Shown here: positions 18,621-27,199 of the stretch, piece after piece
How positions within the stretch are numbered: the first letter of the stretch is position 1
How the letters are laid out: each line of letters starts with the position of its first letter
Source of the DNA: Vibrionales bacterium SWAT-3
Lineage (GTDB): Bacteria; Pseudomonadota; Gammaproteobacteria; Enterobacterales; Vibrionaceae
Direction: 5' to 3'
Assembly: GCA_000169995.1 (NCBI GenBank)
Contig: AAZW01000005.1
Coordinates: 1-64,000, forward strand
Length of the DNA stretch: 64,000 bases
The notes under the pieces: model-generated
Seen by the model: the letters and a program-made list of their open reading frames with translations, nothing else
Told to the model about the DNA's origin: nothing
Databases searched by the model: none
Translations under genes and position numbers: made by a program

Positions 18621-18884
18621 ATGAAGAAAATTGGTTTGATGGCTGTATTTGCCGTTGTGTTAGGTGGTTGTGCAAACGACTATGCAGAGTATAGCGAAGG
18701 CCAACGTGTTTCAGTCGCTAATCCAGCGGCCGTTTATTGTGTTCAACAGGATGGCGAATTAGACACGGTCACTGAAAACAATCAACGCACCACTTATTGT
18801 GTTTTTGATGACGGTGAACGTATTGAGCAATGGGAGTATTACCGAAATAATCATGAGCAAGAGTCAGAAGCTAAAAGTGAATAG
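18621..18884 (+). CDS. Small DUF333-domain lipoprotein
   Basis: An 87-residue lipoprotein. The lipobox is LGGC (Cys17). The mature part has the DUF333 motif NPAAVYCVQQDGELDTV, a later TTYCVFDDGERIEQWEYYR and a charged Glu/Lys tail. DUF333 proteins are sometimes labelled putative hemolysins, but no such activity is established. The TAGGAG ribosome site eight bases from the ATG supports the start. Two cysteines in the domain could form a disulfide in the periplasm. Confidence 0.85.
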   Translation: MKKIGLMAVFAVVLGGCANDYAEYSEGQRVSVANPAAVYCVQQDGELDTVTENNQRTTYCVFDDGERIEQWEYYRNNHEQESEAKSE

Positions 18885-19080
18885 CGCTCCACTCTGATAG
18901 CCACCAATCCCTCTCCCTATTTAATTCAGTCAATTACGTAAACTGGCTGCCAATTGGCAGCGGTTTACCTTATAAACACACCAATTGCACACTGTTTTAT
19001 TGCTAACATTTCTCTGACATTGTCAAATTCTAAGCAGATAGAATGCCGGCCTGTTACAAATATTTACAGGTTGAATTGAA

Positions 19081-19758
19081 ATGAAAAACCATTCTAAAAC
19101 GGAAGAGCAAACTCACATGTCTTTTGAACTCCCTGAGTTCACCCTTTCTCAATCGACCTCTCAAGTGATCTACAAGCGTTGCCAAACCGCTCTAGTCGTT
19201 CTTGCTATTGGTATTATTGCTAACTTAGCGCTCAGAATTGATTTTGTTTTGTTGAACGGAAATGTTGGTGAAATATCAGTGACAGAAATGTTGCAGCAGC
19301 TGCTACTTATCGTAAGTTCAGGTTCTTTTGCTTACCTAGCGAGAAAGAGAAGTGAAGTGAAACACGCTGCGGTCCTCATTAGCGCCTTTTTCGCTGTAAT
19401 GTTCATCCGTGAGATGGATTTTTGGTTTGATAAGATCGCACATGGAGTCTGGGTTGTTCCTGCTGCGCTAGTTGCTGGTAGCGCTATTTTTTATGCTGTA
19501 AAAAACGGTAAGCGCACTATCGATCAACTTGCCCTTATTTTGGCTTCTCCGCACATGAACCTGTTAGTAACAGGCGTAATGTTACTACTAGTATTCTCCC
19601 GCCTATTCGGTATGGGTAGCTTTTGGCACAATGTGATGGGCGATGATTACGTTCGTGCCGTTAAAAACATTGCAGAAGAAGGCACTGAACTACTCGCCTA
19701 CTGTTTAATTGCGTTTGCTAGCCTAAAAACAGTTCTTGGTATCACCAGAAAAAAATAA
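19081..19758 (+). CDS. Polytopic membrane protein of unknown function
   Basis: A 225-residue integral membrane protein with about six hydrophobic helices, for example residues 38-58, 70-90, 96-112, 123-140, 158-172 and 198-215. Conserved-looking charged positions lie inside or near membrane segments (FIREMDFWFDK, IAEEGTELLAY). I do not recognise a family. The start could also be the ATG at 19117 (MSFELPEF); neither has a strong ribosome site. It is monocistronic and convergent with the DUF218 gene, five bases away. Confidence 0.65.
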   Translation: MKNHSKTEEQTHMSFELPEFTLSQSTSQVIYKRCQTALVVLAIGIIANLALRIDFVLLNGNVGEISVTEMLQQLLLIVSSGSFAYLARKRSEVKHAAVLISAFFAVMFIREMDFWFDKIAHGVWVVPAALVAGSAIFYAVKNGKRTIDQLALILASPHMNLLVTGVMLLLVFSRLFGMGSFWHNVMGDDYVRAVKNIAEEGTELLAYCLIAFASLKTVLGITRKK

Positions 19759-19762
19759 CGAT

Positions 19763-20641
19763 CTATCGCCACCAGAGATGCGTACGATCCGATTCAGGGT
19801 CTAACAATCGATTCAGTAAAGTTAGGTTGGTATCTAGTAACGCTAGGTACTCCCTGACTTTTTTTATATCCGTACCTACTGGAGTACCTCGAATACAGCC
19901 TTCCAATACCGGAAGCAGACTTTCCACAATACTAAACTGAGGTGAACTTCCTACTGAGCCTTTTGCTTTCGCTAAGGCTTCCAAGGAAAGCCTTTCTGGC
20001 TCCGCCCTCACCATCTTCAAATCTCGCTTAAACGCCCCGGCACATGCACCTTCGAGATATACTCGGTACGTTGTAAGCACATCCATCAATAAAAACAGCT
20101 GACCTTGAGTCGTTTGGTGAGGGTATGGGACTGCAACATGAGCCTCCAACTTGCGATCTATCTGCAGTTCTAAGCCAAGCGCCGAACACTTTTCAATGAG
20201 AACTTTGAGCAAACCTTGCTCGTCCATCAGTTGTTGAATTTCGAAGATGCGTTGCAAGTGATAGTCGTTCGACACAAACGTTATCTTTACACTTTGCCCG
20301 CGCGTAAACAGCCCGCTTTTTATCATCTCAGCCGCTAAGTTTTGGATGTTTTCTACAGTATTCGTTGAAAGCTGATCCAGTAAAATTGCCCCCAAGGTAA
20401 ACGGGACTTCACGAAGGCTTTCAAGCTCTCGAAAATATCGATGCATCGCATCGGCTTCCGAAATGCTCTGCCCTTTGGTGACCCCACCACAAAAAGCGAC
20501 CGCTGTGTACGAGTGAGACTCTATGCTTAAGGACTCCGCTAGGTACTTCACCAAAGCATCAACTCGACTGATTCCTTCCTCAGTCAATTCATTCTCATTA
20601 AGCCGTTTACCCAGCACAATAAGGAGGTTATTAATGCTCAT
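19763..20641 (-). CDS. DUF218 (YdcF/SanA-type) protein
   Basis: A 292-residue protein with a DUF218 domain in its first 150 residues: VLGKRLNENELTEEGISRVDAL, the FCGGVTKGQSISEADAM motif, STNTVENIQNL and VSNDYHLQR, which follow the family order of Gly-rich, SEA, NT-N and HxxR motifs. Unlike SanA and ElyC there is no membrane anchor, so it resembles E. coli YdcF, a soluble member. The C-terminal 130 residues are helical and unassigned. Function in the family is unclear (cell-envelope or nucleotide-related roles have been suggested). Confidence 0.82.
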   Translation of the reverse strand: MSINNLLIVLGKRLNENELTEEGISRVDALVKYLAESLSIESHSYTAVAFCGGVTKGQSISEADAMHRYFRELESLREVPFTLGAILLDQLSTNTVENIQNLAAEMIKSGLFTRGQSVKITFVSNDYHLQRIFEIQQLMDEQGLLKVLIEKCSALGLELQIDRKLEAHVAVPYPHQTTQGQLFLLMDVLTTYRVYLEGACAGAFKRDLKMVRAEPERLSLEALAKAKGSVGSSPQFSIVESLLPVLEGCIRGTPVGTDIKKVREYLALLDTNLTLLNRLLDPESDRTHLWWR

Positions 20642-20947
20642 TTTATGTTCAAGTCTCGTTTTGGGGATTAGATGGAGTGAATTATGTATACAATACTTGT
20701 GAACAAAAGTATCTTGAAATTCTTATAAGTTGCTCGCAATAATGCTCACTATTGCAGAGCAACACAATAAGGACTCGACAATCAAAGTGCAGCTTAAAAG
20801 CACAATAGCACGATCATAGGGTCCACAGGGCTACGCTGGTTAGCGTTAGTTTTAAACAGAGAACGCTTTCACACATATAAGTGAAACGAACAAAATACAA
20901 ATTTTACACAGAGTTCGTCCATCGAACCGTCTTCACAGGAAGTTACT
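20642..20947. other. Intergenic region upstream of the serine deaminase gene
   Basis: About 306 bp between divergent genes. It holds the sdaA-type promoter region and a CACAGGAAG ribosome site just before 20948. I looked for a glycine or serine riboswitch and saw neither conserved core. Confidence 0.4.
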
Positions 20948-22318
20948 ATGCTGTCTATTTTTGATATCTATAAAATTGGGGTTGGGCCTTCTAGCTCCCA
21001 TACAAATGGACCAATGATCGCAGGGTTTAATTTTACCCAAAAGATTGAATCTGTACTTGACCAAGTTACCCGTATTCAAATCGACTTATACGGCTCACTA
21101 TCATTAACAGGTATCGGTCACCACACTGACCGAGCAACCCTGTTAGGTCTACTTGGCAACCGCCCAGATACCATCAAAATAACCAGTGCTAATCTAGCAA
21201 TGCGCAAAGCGATTGAAGACAAGTCTCTTATGGTGAGTGGTCGCCACGAGATTCACTTCGATGTAGAGAGCGACTTGCTCTTTCACAAAACCAATCTGCC
21301 GCTTCATGAAAACGGTATGACAATCTCTGCGTTTGATGCGAGCGGTAAACTTTTGGATTTGGAGACCTACTACTCGATTGGTGGCGGTTTCATCGCAACT
21401 GCAGATGAGCTGCAAAACGGCAAACAAGAGTCTGAAACCCAAGTTGAGTTTCCTTTCACATCTGCTGACCAACTCCTTGAGCTCGCTGATAAGAATGGAA
21501 TGAGCCTTGGCGGATTAATCCTACGCAACGAAGTATCCTTCCAAGATATGGAAGCTATTGACCAAAAAGCAGATCAAATCTGGAAGGTGATGTCACTGTG
21601 TATGCAGCGTGGTTTTGATACTGAAGGTATCCTAGATGGTGGCCTTGAAGTCACACGTCGAGCACCCGCTCTTTTGAAAAAACTTGAAGCGAATGCCTCC
21701 ATTGAAAATGATCCAATGGAGATCATGGATTGGATTAACCTATTTGCCTTTGCCGTGAGTGAAGAAAATGCAGCAGGTGGCCAAGTAGTGACATCACCAA
21801 CCAACGGTGCGGCTGGCGTTATCCCTGCTGTTTTAATGTACTACCATCGCTTTATCAAAGAGCTTGATACCAAGCAGCTCAAAGACTTCTTAGCGGTATC
21901 TGGCGCTATCGGTATTCTATATAAAACTAATGCGTCGATTTCGGGTGCCGAGGTAGGTTGTCAAGGCGAAGTTGGCGTATCTTCCTCAATGGCAGCGGCT
22001 GGCTTAACGGCCCTTCGTGGTGGCAGTAACGAGCAAATCTGTATCGCAGCTGAGATCGCGATGGAGCACTCACTGGGTATGACCTGTGACCCAATTGGCG
22101 GCCTGGTTCAAGTCCCATGTATTGAGCGTAATGCGATGGGCGCAATGAAGGCGATCAACGCATCACGTATGGCACTAAAACGTACGAGTAAATGTCTTAT
22201 CTCGTTAGACAAAGTTATCGAGACCATGTACCAAACAGGTAAAGACATGAACAAAAAGTACCGCGAAACATCTTTAGGTGGGTTAGCGGTCATCCATATG
22301 GCACCGCCGTGTGAATAA
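20948..22318 (+). CDS. sdaA: L-serine ammonia-lyase, iron-sulfur type
   Basis: A 456-residue single-chain L-serine deaminase, converting L-serine to pyruvate and ammonia in the cytoplasm. The N-terminal domain opens with FDIYKIGVGPSSSHTNGPM, and the catalytic domain has GGQVVTSPTNGAAGVIPA. The [4Fe-4S]-binding cysteines are likely those in GAEVGCQGEVG, GMTCDPIGG and VQVPCIERNAMG. Length and order match E. coli SdaA/SdaB. It has its own terminator and is therefore monocistronic. Confidence 0.95.
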   Translation: MLSIFDIYKIGVGPSSSHTNGPMIAGFNFTQKIESVLDQVTRIQIDLYGSLSLTGIGHHTDRATLLGLLGNRPDTIKITSANLAMRKAIEDKSLMVSGRHEIHFDVESDLLFHKTNLPLHENGMTISAFDASGKLLDLETYYSIGGGFIATADELQNGKQESETQVEFPFTSADQLLELADKNGMSLGGLILRNEVSFQDMEAIDQKADQIWKVMSLCMQRGFDTEGILDGGLEVTRRAPALLKKLEANASIENDPMEIMDWINLFAFAVSEENAAGGQVVTSPTNGAAGVIPAVLMYYHRFIKELDTKQLKDFLAVSGAIGILYKTNASISGAEVGCQGEVGVSSSMAAAGLTALRGGSNEQICIAAEIAMEHSLGMTCDPIGGLVQVPCIERNAMGAMKAINASRMALKRTSKCLISLDKVIETMYQTGKDMNKKYRETSLGGLAVIHMAPPCE

Positions 22319-22774
22319 ATGAGATGCAGTAAAATGAAATGCATCAACGGTTGCAACGCGCTCTAGCGAATTGTTGAAAAATAGCCTTCATTCAGACTGC
22401 ATTATCGTAAACTTAGCTTTCAATAATAAAACGAAGCCAGCCGCCGAGCTGGCTTTTTTCTTGGCTAGAACCCAGCTGCCAACTGCAAGTGATACGCACT
22501 TAAAAGTATTTACCAGATGATACCCTCTTACTTTTCCTTTAATTGTTCATTACTTAGCCACAAATGAACATGAGTAAATTTCACACAATCATGCATCCAC
22601 AAGCAAAATCTAATATTGCAAATTTCATTCATGAAAAATATGAATGCACTCATAAGAAAAGATATATCGTGCAAAGTCCTGTTTGGGACGGATGTTTCAT
22701 TTTATGTATTACTATTGATGGTATTATAATTGGGTAATTACACTACATATTACTACTAATGTGAGAATAAAATA
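22319..22774. other. Intergenic region between serine deaminase and POT-like transporter
   Basis: About 456 bp. It contains the deaminase terminator at 22434-22459 and, in its right half, the promoter region of the transporter with a TATAAT hexamer near 22724 and a GTGAGAATAAAATA leader before the ATG. No coding frame or structured RNA was recognised. Confidence 0.4.
22434..22459 (+). terminator. Rho-independent terminator after serine deaminase gene
   Basis: Perfect eight-base stem AAGCCAGC / GCTGGCTT (22434-22455) with a six-base loop and a run of six T. Confidence 0.88.
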
Positions 22775-24253
22775 ATGTGGAATAGATTAAACAAATCAAT
22801 GATGTTCTGCCAAATGATGTTTGGACTTTCGTTCTATGGCGTCATGGTGATCTTGACTCGTTTCTTCCTTGAGGACCTGAACTACAACGAAGCCGACACC
22901 ATGATGGTAGTTGGTGCTTTCTCTGCAATCGGGCCACTGTTTGCTATCGCAGGTGGTTTCATCGCCGACAAATTCTTAGGTGCTTACCGCTCTTTGACCA
23001 TCGCCTTCCTTGGGTTCGCAAGTGGTTATGTTTTACTGGTACTCGGCGCAGCAGCAACCAATGTTCCTATGGCGTTATGTGGTATTGCGTTAGCAAGTTA
23101 TGCACGTGGTTTGATGTCTCCTTCTTACCCAAGTCTCTACAAACGCACGTTCAAAACACAAGAAGATTTTGAAAACTGCTACCCTATCAACTACTCAGTA
23201 AACAATATTGGTGCACTGTTAGGTCAGTACTTATTCCCTATGCTAGTGCTTGTCGTTGGCTTCCACGGTGGCTTCCTTCTGTCTGCTGTTCTAGCAGGCG
23301 CAGCACTACTGATGATGTTGTTTGTCCGTAAAGGCCTTGTTGAAGCAAGTGCTGAGATCGACCAGCAACCAGTAAGCACTAAAAACTGGGCTGCTTTCCT
23401 AGGCTTATCTGCAGCAATGATCGGCTTAGTATTTTTCATGTTCTCTAACATGGATATCGGCCAAAACATCGTTTACGCGATCGGTGCTGCAGCCATTATC
23501 TACTTTGTCTCTTTGATGGTGAAATCAAAGAAATCAGACATGCTGAAAATGGGCACGATCTTAATCATCACATTCCTGACGACATGTTTCTTCGTGTACT
23601 ACGGCCAAATGATGACATCGATGACAATGGTAGCGATCAACACCATGCGTGGTGACCTATTTGGCTTCATTCCTGTTGCACCAGAAGCGTCAATGGCAAT
23701 GAACCCACTATGGTGTATGGTTGCTGGCCCTATCATCGCGGGTATCTTCTCTAGCCTAGAAAAGAAAAACATCAACTTCTCTACAGCAACGAAAGTAGGT
23801 TTCTCTTTCATCCTAACGGCTATCGCTTTTGGTATCCTGACAATGGCAGTGACTACCGTTGGTGAAGACGTTCTGATTCGCCCTGAAGTATTCCTAGCAA
23901 TCCATTTCTTCCTAGCATTCGGTGAAGTAATTGTGGGTTCTATGGTAGTGGCATTCATCCTGTCAGTGGCGCCTAAGCACATCGAGAACTTCTCTGTAAG
24001 CTTATTCTCTGTAGCAATCGCACTATCAGGTATCGTTGGTGCAGTATTCTCAACGTCAATCGCACTAGAAAAAGGTCAAGAGATCACACAAGAGATCGTT
24101 CAAACAGTTTACGGCGACTACTTCCAAATGCTGACTGTTCTTGCGGTAGTAATGGTAGGTATTGCAATGGGTGCATCTTTCATTATTCGTAAGATGCTAG
24201 AAGCAGCAAAAGCCGCTGATGAAACGATTGAACTAGAACAAGCTAACAGCTAA
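22775..24253 (+). CDS. POT/PTR2-like major facilitator transporter
   Basis: A 492-residue inner-membrane carrier with about 14 hydrophobic segments, the number typical of bacterial proton-dependent oligopeptide transporters. The N-terminal helix keeps the FYGVMVIL part of the family signature and is followed by GPLFAIAGGFIADKFLG. The preceding ExxERF proton-coupling motif is replaced by QMMFGLS, so both Glu and the Arg are missing. It is therefore a divergent member whose substrate and coupling ion cannot be assumed. It is flanked by terminators and stands alone. Confidence 0.83.
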   Translation: MWNRLNKSMMFCQMMFGLSFYGVMVILTRFFLEDLNYNEADTMMVVGAFSAIGPLFAIAGGFIADKFLGAYRSLTIAFLGFASGYVLLVLGAAATNVPMALCGIALASYARGLMSPSYPSLYKRTFKTQEDFENCYPINYSVNNIGALLGQYLFPMLVLVVGFHGGFLLSAVLAGAALLMMLFVRKGLVEASAEIDQQPVSTKNWAAFLGLSAAMIGLVFFMFSNMDIGQNIVYAIGAAAIIYFVSLMVKSKKSDMLKMGTILIITFLTTCFFVYYGQMMTSMTMVAINTMRGDLFGFIPVAPEASMAMNPLWCMVAGPIIAGIFSSLEKKNINFSTATKVGFSFILTAIAFGILTMAVTTVGEDVLIRPEVFLAIHFFLAFGEVIVGSMVVAFILSVAPKHIENFSVSLFSVAIALSGIVGAVFSTSIALEKGQEITQEIVQTVYGDYFQMLTVLAVVMVGIAMGASFIIRKMLEAAKAADETIELEQANS

Positions 24254-24284
24254 CTACTCTCACGTTCAACCGACCTAACCCATC

Positions 24285-24316
24285 AAGCCCTTCAGTTTTC
24301 TGAAGGGCTTTTTTGT
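24285..24316 (+). terminator. Rho-independent terminator after POT-like gene
   Basis: Perfect eleven-base stem AAGCCCTTCAG / CTGAAGGGCTT with a TTTT loop and a run of six T. Confidence 0.92.
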
Positions 24317-24375
24317 CTATATTTTTAATGATTTATAAAAGATCTCACCTTTGGATTTTCTTTATGTAAATTACA

Positions 24376-24394
24376 GTAAATGATAATTATTAGT
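24376..24394 (+). promoter_or_regulatory. Fur-like operator upstream of siderophore-interacting protein gene
   Basis: GTAAATGATAATTATTAGT matches 14 of 19 positions of the Fur consensus GATAATGATAATCATTATC, including the central AATGATAAT. It lies about 60 bases before the start of the reductase at 24454. Confidence 0.65.
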
Positions 24395-24453
24395 ATTGAG
24401 TGTTTTCTGGTTCGAGATTATTATGTGGGCATCAAAATCTAAGAGAACCTTAT

Positions 24454-25236
24454 ATGAGCAAGCCTAGCCCTATCACATTAACCGTTACTCAAACCTCAAC
24501 CCTTACTCCAAACATGCAGCGTATTACGTTTAGCGGTGAGGGATTAAGTAAGTACCCTGCTGAATGTGTAGGCGGCTACATCAAGCTACTATTCTCGCCA
24601 CTAGGCACCACCGACTTGAGTCAATTAGATGAAGGTGAGCGTCCAACCATGCGCACCTACACCATTCGCCACTACAATCCTGTAGAGAAGTTCATCGAAG
24701 TCGATTTCGTTCGTCATATCACTAAAGATCTTCAATGTGGCTTTGCTGCGAGATGGGCAATGAGCGCACAAGTTGGTGATACTATTTCAGTGGCTGGCCC
24801 AGGTTTAATTCAGGGGCTGAACCTAGAGTCAGATTGGTTCTTCTTAGTGGCAGATATGACTTCACTCCCTGCGCTCTCCGCAAAAGTAAAAACACTGCCA
24901 GAAGACGCAACAGGGCACGCTGTTATTCAGATCAATTCAGCAGCAGACAAGCAAGAGCTAGAAGCTCCTGAAGGCATCAAGATCACTTGGCTAATTGAAG
25001 ATGAAACATCAGAAACGCTACCCCAAACGGTTCGTAGCTTAACGTGGTTAGACGGTCAGGTTTCAGTATGGACAGCGTGTGAATTTGAAAGCATGCGTGA
25101 ACTCAGACAGTACTTCAGAAACGAAAAAGAAGTCACGAAAGAGAACATCTATATCAGCAGCTACTGGAAACGTGGCGTCAGTGAAGATGGGCATAAAGTG
25201 ATCAAACAGCAAGATGCTCAAGCTCTCGCAGACTAA
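24454..25236 (+). CDS. Siderophore-interacting FAD-dependent ferric reductase
   Basis: A 260-residue cytoplasmic reductase of the SIP/ViuB family, which reduces ferric siderophores to release iron. The FAD-binding RTYTIRHY motif and the hydrophobic WFFLVADMTSLPAL stretch for NAD(P)H binding are present, and the C-terminal SYWKRG motif is diagnostic. The frame starts at 24400, but the Met at 24454 (MSKPSPITLTV) has AAGAGA upstream and gives the normal length. A Fur-like box lies just upstream, so iron repression is likely. No siderophore receptor or transporter gene is adjacent. Confidence 0.9.
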   Translation: MSKPSPITLTVTQTSTLTPNMQRITFSGEGLSKYPAECVGGYIKLLFSPLGTTDLSQLDEGERPTMRTYTIRHYNPVEKFIEVDFVRHITKDLQCGFAARWAMSAQVGDTISVAGPGLIQGLNLESDWFFLVADMTSLPALSAKVKTLPEDATGHAVIQINSAADKQELEAPEGIKITWLIEDETSETLPQTVRSLTWLDGQVSVWTACEFESMRELRQYFRNEKEVTKENIYISSYWKRGVSEDGHKVIKQQDAQALAD

Positions 25237-25273
25237 GCCAACCACCAAATAGCCAGTCTCAAGACCAACTAAG

Positions 25274-25313
25274 AAAACGCCCTTAACGATTAATCCACCG
25301 TTAAGGGCGTTTT
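25274..25313. terminator. Strong terminator between siderophore-interacting and EamA genes
   Basis: Perfect fifteen-base inverted repeat AAAACGCCCTTAACG / CGTTAAGGGCGTTTT with a ten-base loop. The A and T tracts flank both sides, so it could act for both convergent genes. Confidence 0.92.
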
Positions 25314-25374
25314 ACTTTCTAATGCCAGAGAGCATTTTCTATCTCTCAAAGCAAGATAGCCTAGTAGGCGCTTT

Positions 25375-26277
25375 TTAAATCAGTGAGGTAACTAGACCTA
25401 TAAGAATCAAAACAACGCCTATACCGCGGGTCATGTGCCACTTTTCCTTTAAAAAATAGATCCCCATCACCACACCGAAGATGATACTCACCTGTCTAAG
25501 AGCAACAACCAAGCTGACGTTCTCTGTCATGGTCATTGCAAACAGCACCAACCCATAAGTCGACGCCATCATGATACCAGCCACCGTGGCTTTCTTGCGT
25601 AGTACCCAAGCATTCGTAAACTCGACACTTTGGTTAGTTACCGGTAACCAAATACTCAGCGGAATCACGATTGCCCAAAACTGGATGCCTAAATAAAAAA
25701 TCGCAGTGTGTTTGTTGGTAATAACCGTTGTGCTTAAAGGCTCCAATAACAGCAGCGCTTCTTTGTCAATAATGGAATAGCCAGTGGTGCCGATAGCGGC
25801 GATAAGTGCCCAGAGCACGCCAAGGTTCAGGTAGGCCTTGAGCCTTAGTTCAGAGAATTGTTTCAGTGGGACAAACAAACAACCCAATGTAATCAGTGCA
25901 AATCCAACCCATTGATTAACGGTAAGATCATAACCAATCAATACGGTACCCAAGCCAACCATTAAAACAGGCAACGCTCGAGCCATTGGATAAATCACAC
26001 CAATATCAGCTTGTTTATAAGCAGCACCTAATCCAATTAGATAAATGATTTGGCATATCCCACTAAGCAAAACCAATTGCCAAAATGGAAGTGAGATATT
26101 TGCAAAGCCAACATTATCGACATACCAGATAAGATAAGGAGTCAATATCGCGGCAGCGGCAAAGCCAGACGCTAAGAAGAAGGATGAGCCAGAGCCTTGG
26201 TTTGATTTACCTAGAACATTCCAGCCCGCATGCAGTAGAGCCGAAATAATCACGATGATGATGGCAGAGAATTCCAT
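25375..26277 (-). CDS. EamA/DMT-family transporter
   Basis: A 300-residue inner-membrane protein with ten hydrophobic helices arranged as two EamA repeats (GWNVLGKS, IYPMARALPVL in repeat one; ASTYGLVLFAM and VVALRQVSIIFGVVMG in repeat two). Substrate unknown. It starts with MEFSAIIIVIISALLHAGWN, typical of this branch. It lies on the same strand as the AEP regulator gene but a terminator separates them, so I do not count it as part of the AEP cluster. Confidence 0.85.
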   Translation of the reverse strand: MEFSAIIIVIISALLHAGWNVLGKSNQGSGSSFFLASGFAAAAILTPYLIWYVDNVGFANISLPFWQLVLLSGICQIIYLIGLGAAYKQADIGVIYPMARALPVLMVGLGTVLIGYDLTVNQWVGFALITLGCLFVPLKQFSELRLKAYLNLGVLWALIAAIGTTGYSIIDKEALLLLEPLSTTVITNKHTAIFYLGIQFWAIVIPLSIWLPVTNQSVEFTNAWVLRKKATVAGIMMASTYGLVLFAMTMTENVSLVVALRQVSIIFGVVMGIYFLKEKWHMTRGIGVVLILIGLVTSLI

Positions 26278-26325
26278 TTCGTTCCTAAATCATTAGTAAA
26301 TAAAAGCAACAGATTAATTGAAGTG

Positions 26326-26354
26326 ATAAAAAAGGTCTCTGGATGAGAGACCTT
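26326..26354 (-). terminator. Terminator after the AEP regulator gene
   Basis: Perfect nine-base stem AAGGTCTCT / AGAGACCTT (26332-26354) with a five-base loop; on the minus strand it is followed by TTTTTTAT. Confidence 0.88.
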
Positions 26355-26426
26355 AAATCATTGAAACCGGACGCCCCTACAGAATTATCAGGGACCCGTT
26401 AGTTAACTAACACAGTGTCAAAGTGA

Positions 26427-27131
26427 TTAGCGTTCGAGTTGAGCTATCGATTCAATACTGATTGCATCATGACGCCAATACTCAATATCACAGTCAATCA
26501 AATCGCCGTTTTGATTGTAGTTAACACGCTCTACCACCATTGCAGGAGAACCCGAAGTCGCACGTAAAGCTTGTGCTGTTTCGCCCAGTAATGACGTTGT
26601 GCTCACACGATAACGGATCTTCTGATACACCACGCCAAAGTGCTCGCGGTAAATGTCCGTCAGTGATTTAGACAGGTCGTAGTCAAGCAAGTTAGGGAAC
26701 AGTTCTGGTCGAATATAGTTTGTCACATACACAACCGGTCTGTCTTCAAGGTAGCGAACTCTATCGACTCGATAAACGTCTGAGAACGGTTGTAACTCAA
26801 GAAGCTTAGTCGCCTCCTTGGTTGCCAACATCCCTTTCGCCGCCACTAACTCTGTTTTCGGCTTTCGATTCTGCGCCAGAGCCATATTAGTGAAGTTCAA
26901 TGTTTGTGTTGGATCGTAACGAAGTGGTGCTGGCGAGATAAACCAACCGCGGCGGTCTTCTCGATAAATGCGCCCTTCCGCTTCGAGCGAAGATAACGCT
27001 TCACGTAACGTAACTCGTGTTGTATCAAACGACTCAGCCAGCTTACGTTCTGCAGGCAGCTTCTGTCGTGGCGTTAACATCCCCGACTCTATCTGCTCTA
27101 CGATGACATCTTTGATTTTTACGTACTGCAC
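26427..27131 (-). CDS. phnR: GntR/HutC-family regulator of AEP utilisation (PhnR-like)
   Basis: A 234-residue transcription factor with an N-terminal GntR winged helix (about residues 1-68; PAERKLAESFDTTRVTLREAL) and a C-terminal UTRA ligand-binding domain (about 85-230; ELVAAKGMLATKEATKLLEL, GSPAMVVERVNY). HutC-type members sense small metabolites and bind TGGTnnnnACCA-like palindromes. It is the last gene of the minus-strand AEP transport operon, 68 bp after the permease. Matching palindromes lie before phnT and between phnS and phnW, which supports a role as local regulator. The identity as PhnR rests on context and family. Confidence 0.86.
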   Translation of the reverse strand: MQYVKIKDVIVEQIESGMLTPRQKLPAERKLAESFDTTRVTLREALSSLEAEGRIYREDRRGWFISPAPLRYDPTQTLNFTNMALAQNRKPKTELVAAKGMLATKEATKLLELQPFSDVYRVDRVRYLEDRPVVYVTNYIRPELFPNLLDYDLSKSLTDIYREHFGVVYQKIRYRVSTTSLLGETAQALRATSGSPAMVVERVNYNQNGDLIDCDIEYWRHDAISIESIAQLER

Positions 27132-27199
27132 TTAATTTCCTTTCACTCTTGTTCTTGTCGTCAGCCACTCCTTGGCCAACTGCAATATAAAATGGTTCG

